From the NCBI GenBank assembly GCA_039029935.1, contig JBCCFC010000964.1:1-5446 (forward strand): a DNA stretch of 5,446 nt, given 5' to 3'. The notes beneath the pieces are model-generated. The model was given only the letters and a program-made list of their open reading frames with translations, searched no databases and had not been told where the DNA came from. The position numbers and the translations under genes were made by a program. Shown in pieces: positions 1 through 5,446 of this stretch. The stretch is from G039029935 sp039029935. GTDB taxonomy: Bacteria; Chloroflexota; Anaerolineae; Caldilineales; Caldilineaceae. The first letter of the stretch is position 1. Every line of letters starts with the position of its first letter.

Positions 1-1
1 G

Positions 2-949
2 AAAAATCATGCTGAGTTTGTCTCACTTGAACTACCTCATGCCGTGTTGAATAACGATATTGACCAATTACGTCAATCGTTTTTAGAAAAAGAATCGGAT
101 ACTGACGTATCTGCCAAGCTATATGATCTCCTCATTGCCCCACTCAAACCCCACATCCAGACCACCAATCTGGTGATTGTGCCACATCAAGTGCTGCATC
201 ACCTGCCCTTTGCCGCGCTCTGGAATGAGGAAGACAATCGCTATCTCATGGAAGAATACGCCATCACCTATGCACCGAGTGCCAGCACACTCAAATTTAT
301 CCAAGCAAAGCGCAACCGCAACCAGCGTCGTCTGTTGGCGTTGGGCAATCCTGATGGGTCGCTCAAAGCCGCAGAAAATGAGGTTGAAGCCATCGCTGCC
401 CTGTTTAACACAGACCCATTCTTGCTGGATGAGGCAACAGAAACGCAGGTGCATGTCCAAGCGCAAAATGTCGATATCCTTCATTTGGCCGCACATGGCA
501 AATACGAAGACAATAATCCACTCTTCACGCGGATTGAATTAGCACCCGATACTGTTTCAGGCAGAGATAGCGATAGCGATATTGAAGACAGCAGTACCAA
601 TGATGGATGGCTTGAGGTGCATGAGATTTTCAACTTGAACCTCTCCGACGCCAACCTTGTGGTTCTCTCTGCCTGTGACACGTCCAACGCAACCATGACA
701 CGTGGCGATGACCTGATTGGTCTGCCCCGTGCCTTCATCTATGCGGGCGCACCTGCGGTGATAACCACATTGTGGCCGATTGATGATGATGCCTCGGCTG
801 TCCTGATGGAGACGTTTTATCAACATTGGCTGTCAGGGATGACGACGGCTGAGGCGTTGCGTTCTGCGCAAATCGATGTGATGGCTACGGATGAATTGGC
901 ATCCCCCTATTATTGGGCGGCGTTTCAGTTGAATGGAGACTATCGTTAA
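2..949 (+). CDS. CHAT-domain peptidase, C-terminal part (5' end outside window)
   Basis: This reading frame is open from the first complete codon of the window and ends at TAA 947-949. It is the last 315 residues of a longer protein. A GTG at 44 could be taken as a start, but the residues before it (AEFVSLELPHAVLNN) align with the pre-CHAT segment of the downstream paralog, so the gene continues upstream. Visible CHAT hallmarks are LHLAAHG, with the likely catalytic His at codon 494-496, and VVLSACDTS, with the likely nucleophile Cys at codon 674-676. They are followed by RGDDLIGLPRAFIYAG, TTLWPIDD and the terminal PYYWAAF. CHAT proteins are caspase/separase-like (clan CD) cysteine peptidases, usually behind TPR repeats. 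The domain is about 70% identical to that of the 1154-5152 gene. It differs by a 14-residue Asp/Ser-rich insertion encoded around 550-595, between His and Cys. By analogy the missing N-terminus probably holds a signal peptide and TPRs; that is inference. Cys at 674-676 is the only cysteine visible. Confidence 0.93.
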   Translation, partial: KNHAEFVSLELPHAVLNNDIDQLRQSFLEKESDTDVSAKLYDLLIAPLKPHIQTTNLVIVPHQVLHHLPFAALWNEEDNRYLMEEYAITYAPSASTLKFIQAKRNRNQRRLLALGNPDGSLKAAENEVEAIAALFNTDPFLLDEATETQVHVQAQNVDILHLAAHGKYEDNNPLFTRIELAPDTVSGRDSDSDIEDSSTNDGWLEVHEIFNLNLSDANLVVLSACDTSNATMTRGDDLIGLPRAFIYAGAPAVITTLWPIDDDASAVLMETFYQHWLSGMTTAEALRSAQIDVMATDELASPYYWAAFQLNGDYR

Positions 950-1153
950 GGAGTACCGAAAAAATAGTGAGAAGAAATATACTACAGCGGAACCCAGAGG
1001 GTTCCCCGGTCGGGAACGGATTTTAGTCTCCATGCACAGGAAAAAATCCGTTCCAATTCGGGGTAACCTTTGGGTCCTGTTGTAGTATATACCTCAGCTT
1101 ATTTCTAAAAACATATTTGGGTTTATGTAATCGGTTCTACTACGATATTAGTA
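950..1153. other. Intergenic spacer between the two CHAT genes
   Basis: This 204-bp gap contains no supportable gene. Its middle is a 114-bp imperfect palindrome (977-1090, listed separately). The last 60 bases are AT-rich and should hold the promoter of the downstream gene, but no convincing -35/-10 pair can be picked by eye; TATGTAAT at 1124-1131 and GATATT at 1144-1149 are only weak -10-like strings. A 6-bp inverted repeat abuts the GTG start. A Shine-Dalgarno-like AAGGAG overlaps the upstream stop codon (948-953), but only a 19-codon frame from GTG 967 follows it. The gap contrasts with the 15-bp gap after the second CHAT gene, so the two CHAT genes may be transcribed separately. Confidence 0.7.
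977..1090. repeat. 114-bp imperfect palindrome (MITE-like or long RNA hairpin)
   Basis: Two 48-nt arms, 977-1024 and 1043-1090, are reverse complements at 38 of 48 positions without gaps. The outer 10 bp (ATATACTACA) and the inner 12 bp (GGAACGGATTTT) match perfectly. The loop is 18 nt (1025-1042). If transcribed on the + strand, four of the ten mismatches become G-U pairs, giving 42 of 48 paired. The left arm also contains nested small hairpins: GGAACCC/GGGTTCC (989-995 and 999-1005) and GTTCCC/GGGAAC (1001-1006 and 1012-1017). The ends can be read as TA followed by TACTAC at one side and GTAGTA followed by TA at the other, as expected for a TA target duplication of the Tc1/mariner-IS630 type. 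No U-tract follows the right arm, so it is not a standard terminator. A non-autonomous mobile element is the favoured reading; a regulatory or stabilising RNA hairpin between the genes is the alternative. Confidence 0.8.
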
Positions 1154-1154
1154 G
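1137..1154. promoter_or_regulatory. 6-bp inverted repeat at the start codon
   Basis: CTACTA (1137-1142) and TAGTAG (1149-1154) form a perfect inverted repeat around a 6-nt centre (CGATAT). The last G is the first base of the GTG start codon. No clear Shine-Dalgarno sequence is present here, so the site lies where ribosomes or a repressor would bind. It could be an operator half-site pair or a weak mRNA hairpin hiding the start. Six-base palindromes arise by chance, so confidence is low. Confidence 0.25.
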
Positions 1155-4100
1155 TGAAAATGAATAAAACAATCAAACGAATTTATATAATAATTATTCT
1201 ATGTTGGAGCTTTATCAACATACACCCCGCTACTGTCATTGCCGATACACTTTATCAAGACTCAGATGATGCTGTTGCAGAGACTGTTATGGATGACATC
1301 AGTGGACAGCTCATAGGTCCTGACCAAACCTTCATAGACCTTATCCTAACACCCATTGAGGCTGCACCTGATGAATTTGAGGCGCACCGCCAAGCAGAGT
1401 TCTTGGTGGGCGAAGGGGAGCAGTTGTTGCAAGCAGGGTTTGCGGAATCAGCGCGCACAAAATGGCAGGAGGCGATTAAATTTTATCAACTCGTCGATGA
1501 TCCACTGGGCGAGTCCGATGTTCACCTGAGATTGGCAAGTTCCTATTACCCGGCCAGTCTACGTTGCTTTGTGGGGTTGGCAACGGGGATTGAAGTGCGT
1601 ACTGTTTCGGAATGTATCGCTGGGCTGTCACCAACAGACTTGGCTCTGGTGGAATTTTTCATGAATCAGCAGCGATTTACCGCTTTGTTAGAGGAGTATG
1701 GTGGCTGGACGAAAGAGGATTTGGAAGACATGCGTTCCTCACTGGAACAAGGCGAATTTGAATCACTGTTTGATAATTCCCTGATGGACCCGGAGGCATT
1801 GGCGTCACTCCTGAAAGAAGGGTTCAGCGAATGGTTCAGCACCGGAAATCCACTACCGCCTGTCTTACAAGACCTCATCAGGATGACACAGCAACATGAG
1901 TTCCGCACAATCGTGACCCATTCGATGGATGGGATGGATGTATCAGCGGCTTTCTATGGGGAATTGATCAAGCAGGAACTGGACTTTGATGAAACGTTGT
2001 TGACCCATGCCGATATGCTCTACACAAGTGGTGTGGCGTATTACCGTGCGGACAATTGTCGAATGGCCGAACGTGACTTAGCCGATGCGCAAGATTTGTA
2101 TCAACGGGCCAATTTTGATGTAGGCAAAGCCCGCGCGCTCGCCTACCGTGCGCTCTGCCAAGCACAGGCGCAAGTAGAGACAGGCAGCACCATCGACCCT
2201 ATCGCGGCGTTTGAAGCCATGAACACCATGATTGAGGTCTTTTTTATCGTTCAAAGCCTGCCCTTGGGTGATGAAATCAGCGAACGCTATTTTGAAGCCA
2301 AGGCACTCTTTGAGCAACAAGATTGGCAAGGCGCACAGGATATCTATAAAGAGGTCGAAGACATCTATAGGCTTGCCGGAAACAAAGAAGATCGAGCAGG
2401 TGTGATGCTCCAAATTGGGAATACCTATGTCGAACTAAATCAACTGGTTGACGCACGTCACTGGTATGAGCAGGCACTGGCGTTGCTGCAATCCATTGAT
2501 GACGCAACCGAAGACAAGCCAGAACCCTTCAATCGCGGTGCGCTTTATCACAATCTGAGCAATGTTGCCTTGCAAACAGGTCATTATAAGAAGGCAGAGA
2601 TAGAGTTGATACAGGCGATATGGGTATGGCAAAAAATTGGCGAGCCTGTGCAAGAGGTAGAGTCGCTGATTGGGCTGGGTGTCACGCTGGTCAATCAGGG
2701 CGAATTTTCGCAAGCACTGGCCATTCTGGAATATGCCCAACAACTATCACGACGATTACCACAAAACCCCAACCAAGAGAGTGCCTTGTTGGGGAGCATT
2801 GCCCATGCCTACGCTGGACAAGGAAAGTATGATGATGCATTGGCCGTGATTGATCAAGCACTGGCGATGGAGGATCGGATGACATCTGACTTAAACAAAT
2901 TTCTCAATCTCAGCCTGAAAGCGGCGATTCAGACCGAGGCAGGATATTTTGAGGAAGCCGAAGCACTCCATCAGCAGCTTATCGCTGAGGCTGCGGAAGC
3001 CAATCAGCCCTACTTCCAAGCAGTCACCACCGCTAGTATGGGGGGCATGTATACCCAACAAGGCATGTACCGCGAGGCCATCACTGCCTATACAGAGGCG
3101 TTGTCTTTTTTTGATGAGGGAGGACGAGAACCGCTTATCGCGGCAATTGAGCAAACGCTCGGTACAACCTATTTTAACTTAGGTGATCTGGAAAAAGCAG
3201 AAGTGTATCTGCTACAGAGCCTGCAAACATTTGAAGAAATTCAGAATGATATTGGGATTGCCGCTGCCCATACACAGTTAGGTTTGTTATACGCTGATAT
3301 AGGTGATTTAGATCAAGCAGAAACCTATTTTGACATGGCTTTGCATCTCTGGGAAAGTCTCGATAGCCCCGTTGGTGTTGGCGTTGCCCTCAATAATTTA
3401 GCCCTCCTTGCCCTCGAACAACGAGAGCTACAGACCGCCATTGACTACAGTCTTACGGCATTAGACATGCACAAAAAAACTGGATTTCGTGCCTATGAAT
3501 CCCAATCACTATTTGTGCTTAGTCTGGCCTATTTATTCTTTGATGGAGAGAACGATCCTGTCGCGTTAGACTATATTCAACAAATACAGGACCTTGCCGA
3601 GACAGCCCAAAACACACCGATGGCATCATTTGGTCATATCCTACAAGGCACGATGCATTATAAACACCAAGAGTTTAAACAAGCCTATGAGCAAATGCAT
3701 TTTGCGACTGAGTTTGCCGAACAAGCACGTATCGACCTCATGATTCCTGAATTAAAGACGGCTGGATTTCATCGCTTAACCGATATATATGAACTGGCGA
3801 TGGCTTTTGCCTTTGCCGCTGGCGAATATGAACAAGCCTTTCTCCATACTGAGCAATCACGCGCACGAACCTTTCTCGATCAGTTGGGGAATACGCATCT
3901 CCAAACGCCATCAGGGATAGATGAAGCAGATCACCAGCAGTTACAGCAGTTACGACAAAAAATGTCTGACTTACAGACAGAACTAACAGGGTTATCTCCT
4001 TTTGCGAATGCGAATCTTCTGTCTGCCCAGCTTGAGCAGACGCAACAGACCCACGCAGATCTGCTTTTCGACCTTAAATTGGCTGACCCAGAGTATGCAT

Positions 4101-5152
4101 CGCTTGTCAGCGTGGATGCACTGACTTTGGCACAAGTACAGAGCGAGGTGCTTGATGACCAGACAACGTTGATTCTCTATCACATGGATAGCAACCAAGA
4201 AGAGGGCGACTTTTTTGATGAGCAAACGCGCGCATGGGTGGTTGAACAGGATGCAGCGGCCTTTGTCACATTGAATATTTCGGCAACCGTGTTGAACGGA
4301 CAAATCGACTTTCTACGCCAGTCGCTAGAGGAAAAAGAGAGCGATATCGCCAGCGCATCGATTCTATATGATGCGTTGATCACACCGCTCAAACCCTATA
4401 TTCACAACGACAATCTCATCATTGTCCCCCATCAAACCCTACATTATCTGCCCTTTGCCGCGCTCTGGAATGCTGATGAAGAGCGGTATCTGCTGGAAGA
4501 ATACACGATTACCTATGCCCCGAGTGCCAGCGTCCTCAAATTCATCCAAGACAAACGCAACCCCAATGAGGGTAGGCTACTCGCGCTGGGCAACCCTGAT
4601 GGCTCATTAGATGCAGCTGAACGTGAGGTCAAAGCTATTGCATCCATGTTCAACACGACGCCCTTACTCGGCGACGATGCCACAGAGAGCCACGTTATGG
4701 CGCAGGCACACGAATTTGATATTCTCCATCTCGCTGCGCATGGCAAGTATGATGAGGTTGAACCTCTCTCAACCCAAATTCAACTGACATCTGACAGTAC
4801 GAATGATGGGCGGCTGGAAGTACGAGAAATTTTTGACTTGAATCTATCGAAGACCAATCTTGTTGTCCTGTCCGCATGTGATACGTCACTGGCAAACTTT
4901 ACGCGTGGTGATGAGTTGGTGGGTCTGCCTCGCGCCTTCATCTACGCTGGCACACCCGCTGTGATGACAACACTCTGGCCGATTGACGATATAGCCTCGG
5001 CAACGCTGATGGAATCCTTCTATACCCATTGGCAAACGGGGATGACCACTGCCAAGGCATTACGCACTGCCCAACTTGAAGTACTGGCTGAGGATAAGTG
5101 GTCATCACCCTATTATTGGGCTGCGTTTGGATTGACTGGCGATTATCGCTAA
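1154..5152 (+). CDS. Exported TPR-repeat protein with C-terminal CHAT peptidase domain
   Basis: A complete protein of 1332 residues. GTG 1154 is used here; ATG 1160 (Met3) is equally possible, and neither has a clear Shine-Dalgarno. Residues 1-30 form a signal peptide: basic MKMNKTIKR, a hydrophobic core from 11, and a likely cleavage after VIA (30/31), so export is predicted. Residues 79-112 look like one TPR. Residues about 131-275 do not read as TPRs and are of unknown fold. TPR-like helical hairpins resume at about 284, and from about 414 to 855 they recur roughly every 40 residues (501, 541, 582, 621, 661, 701, 741, 781, 821), like kinesin-light-chain-type TPRs. A last hairpin ends in TEQSRARTFLDQL (899-911), the usual junction in TPR-CHAT proteins. 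A Gln/Leu-rich coiled coil (about 925-972) leads into the CHAT region (about 985-1332). It has LHLAAHG with His1196 and VVLSACDTS with Cys1242, then RGDELVGLPRAFIYAG, TTLWPIDD and PYYWAAF. The peptidase is inferred to be active because both residues are intact. The substrate is unknown. It is a paralog of the gene upstream. Confidence 0.95.
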   Translation: MKMNKTIKRIYIIIILCWSFINIHPATVIADTLYQDSDDAVAETVMDDISGQLIGPDQTFIDLILTPIEAAPDEFEAHRQAEFLVGEGEQLLQAGFAESARTKWQEAIKFYQLVDDPLGESDVHLRLASSYYPASLRCFVGLATGIEVRTVSECIAGLSPTDLALVEFFMNQQRFTALLEEYGGWTKEDLEDMRSSLEQGEFESLFDNSLMDPEALASLLKEGFSEWFSTGNPLPPVLQDLIRMTQQHEFRTIVTHSMDGMDVSAAFYGELIKQELDFDETLLTHADMLYTSGVAYYRADNCRMAERDLADAQDLYQRANFDVGKARALAYRALCQAQAQVETGSTIDPIAAFEAMNTMIEVFFIVQSLPLGDEISERYFEAKALFEQQDWQGAQDIYKEVEDIYRLAGNKEDRAGVMLQIGNTYVELNQLVDARHWYEQALALLQSIDDATEDKPEPFNRGALYHNLSNVALQTGHYKKAEIELIQAIWVWQKIGEPVQEVESLIGLGVTLVNQGEFSQALAILEYAQQLSRRLPQNPNQESALLGSIAHAYAGQGKYDDALAVIDQALAMEDRMTSDLNKFLNLSLKAAIQTEAGYFEEAEALHQQLIAEAAEANQPYFQAVTTASMGGMYTQQGMYREAITAYTEALSFFDEGGREPLIAAIEQTLGTTYFNLGDLEKAEVYLLQSLQTFEEIQNDIGIAAAHTQLGLLYADIGDLDQAETYFDMALHLWESLDSPVGVGVALNNLALLALEQRELQTAIDYSLTALDMHKKTGFRAYESQSLFVLSLAYLFFDGENDPVALDYIQQIQDLAETAQNTPMASFGHILQGTMHYKHQEFKQAYEQMHFATEFAEQARIDLMIPELKTAGFHRLTDIYELAMAFAFAAGEYEQAFLHTEQSRARTFLDQLGNTHLQTPSGIDEADHQQLQQLRQKMSDLQTELTGLSPFANANLLSAQLEQTQQTHADLLFDLKLADPEYASLVSVDALTLAQVQSEVLDDQTTLILYHMDSNQEEGDFFDEQTRAWVVEQDAAAFVTLNISATVLNGQIDFLRQSLEEKESDIASASILYDALITPLKPYIHNDNLIIVPHQTLHYLPFAALWNADEERYLLEEYTITYAPSASVLKFIQDKRNPNEGRLLALGNPDGSLDAAEREVKAIASMFNTTPLLGDDATESHVMAQAHEFDILHLAAHGKYDEVEPLSTQIQLTSDSTNDGRLEVREIFDLNLSKTNLVVLSACDTSLANFTRGDELVGLPRAFIYAGTPAVMTTLWPIDDIASATLMESFYTHWQTGMTTAKALRTAQLEVLAEDKWSSPYYWAAFGLTGDYR

Positions 5153-5158
5153 ACGATT

Positions 5159-5164
5159 GGAGGG
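5159..5164 (+). promoter_or_regulatory. Ribosome binding site of the third gene
   Basis: GGAGGG lies three bases before ATG 5168 (core GGAGG with a 4-nt spacer). It is the best Shine-Dalgarno sequence in the window and fixes the start of the third gene. It sits inside the 15-bp gap after the second CHAT stop codon, which argues for co-transcription of the two genes. Confidence 0.75.
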
Positions 5165-5167
5165 AAA

Positions 5168-5446
5168 ATGAAAACAAGATTGATACTACTCTTGATATTG
5201 GTATGTACACAACTGTTGATACCTGTAACAATATACGCACAAACGACATCATCGAATAACCCATTAGAACCTGATTTGGAAGACCTACTTAATCAAGAAG
5301 TTGATATGGGTGCATTCCCAAAGTATGTTAAATCAGGAAGGGAGAGGGGACTGAGATTGTTGGAGAAGGAGGAAAGAATGTCGGGAGAGATTAAGCATGA
5401 AAATGTGCCAACGACCAGAGAGAAGTTGAGAGCGAAGAAAAAGGAA
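5168..5446 (+). CDS. Exported charged protein of unknown function (3' end outside window)
   Basis: The frame starts at ATG 5168 behind a strong ribosome binding site and is still open after 93 codons at the window end. It begins with a signal peptide: MKTR, then a hydrophobic stretch LILLLILVCTQLLIPV, with a likely cleavage after IYA (residue 24) before QTTSSN. Cys13 follows LV and does not make a good lipobox. The visible mature part is very hydrophilic: an acidic segment (LEPDLEDLLNQEVD, 33-46), then a Lys/Glu/Arg-rich segment from about 55 onwards. No family is recognised. All seven Arg codons are AGA or AGG, whereas the CHAT genes mostly use CGN, and the last 110 bases are markedly purine-rich; this suggests a different history or biased composition. 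The short gap to the CHAT gene suggests one operon, and both proteins are predicted to be exported, so it may be a partner or substrate. That role is inference only. Confidence 0.8.
   Translation, partial: MKTRLILLLILVCTQLLIPVTIYAQTTSSNNPLEPDLEDLLNQEVDMGAFPKYVKSGRERGLRLLEKEERMSGEIKHENVPTTREKLRAKKKE

Noticed and set aside
44..949. GTG at 44 as the start of a stand-alone CHAT protein
   Set aside because: The frame is open upstream to the window edge, and the upstream residues align with the paralog, so the gene is cut by the window.
967..1026. Small 19-codon frame from GTG 967 after AAGGAG
   Set aside because: It is very short, lies mostly within the palindrome and encodes nothing recognisable; the spacing to AAGGAG (13 nt) is long.
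833..1033. Minus-strand frame over the end of the first gene and the palindrome
   Set aside because: It is mostly antisense to the well-supported CHAT C-terminus and has no recognisable domain.
977..1090. Intrinsic terminator of the first CHAT gene
   Set aside because: The hairpin is long and imperfect and is followed by ACCTCAGC, not a T-tract. Some transcriptional polarity is possible but not shown.
3935..3952. Two tandem copies of CAGCAGTTA
   Set aside because: They are in frame and encode QQLQQL within the coiled coil, a normal local repeat rather than a separate element.
2..5152. Type III-E CRISPR (Craspase) TPR-CHAT component
   Set aside because: No gRAMP (Cas7-11) gene, Cas1 or CRISPR repeat is visible, and the signal peptide argues against a cytoplasmic Cas partner. 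TPR plus CHAT alone is far more widespread than this system.
4938..5264. Minus-strand frame over the end of the second gene and the start of the third
   Set aside because: It is antisense to the CHAT C-terminus and to the signal peptide of the third gene; no family features.
5168..5446. Bacterial gasdermin as the target of the adjacent CHAT peptidase
   Set aside because: The visible 93 residues start with a signal peptide and continue as a charged, low-complexity segment, with nothing resembling a gasdermin N-terminal domain.

Overview
The window carries a tandem pair of paralogous CHAT-domain (caspase/separase-like cysteine peptidase) genes on the + strand, followed by the start of a third gene for an exported, highly charged protein of unknown function. 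(1) Positions 2-949 hold the C-terminal part of a CHAT protein whose beginning lies outside the window. (2) Positions 950-1153 are a non-coding spacer dominated by a 114-bp imperfect palindrome (977-1090). (3) Positions 1154-5152 hold a complete 1332-residue protein with a signal peptide, a long array of TPR repeats, a short coiled-coil linker and a C-terminal CHAT peptidase domain with His1196 and Cys1242 as the likely catalytic pair. (4) After a 15-bp gap with a good ribosome binding site, an open frame begins at 5168 and runs off the end of the window at 5446.

The two CHAT domains are about 70% identical by hand alignment (about 200 of 283 aligned residues). They share the same pre-domain linker and the same last three residues (Asp-Tyr-Arg), so they arose by gene duplication. 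The main difference is a 14-residue Asp/Ser-rich insertion in the first copy, between the catalytic His and Cys. The complete copy has a recognisable Sec signal peptide and so does the downstream protein, so this looks like a cell-envelope or extracellular system rather than a cytoplasmic one. A plausible but unproven reading is that the TPR array binds a partner or signal and controls the CHAT peptidase, and that the downstream exported protein is a partner or substrate.

The organism cannot be named from this sequence. Large TPR-CHAT proteins in multiple copies are typical of bacteria with large genomes and complex lifestyles (filamentous Cyanobacteria, Chloroflexota, Beggiatoa/Thiomargarita relatives and similar). 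Moderate base composition, the signal peptides and a MITE-like palindrome fit such a genome. No rRNA, tRNA, CRISPR array, transposase or phage gene is visible.
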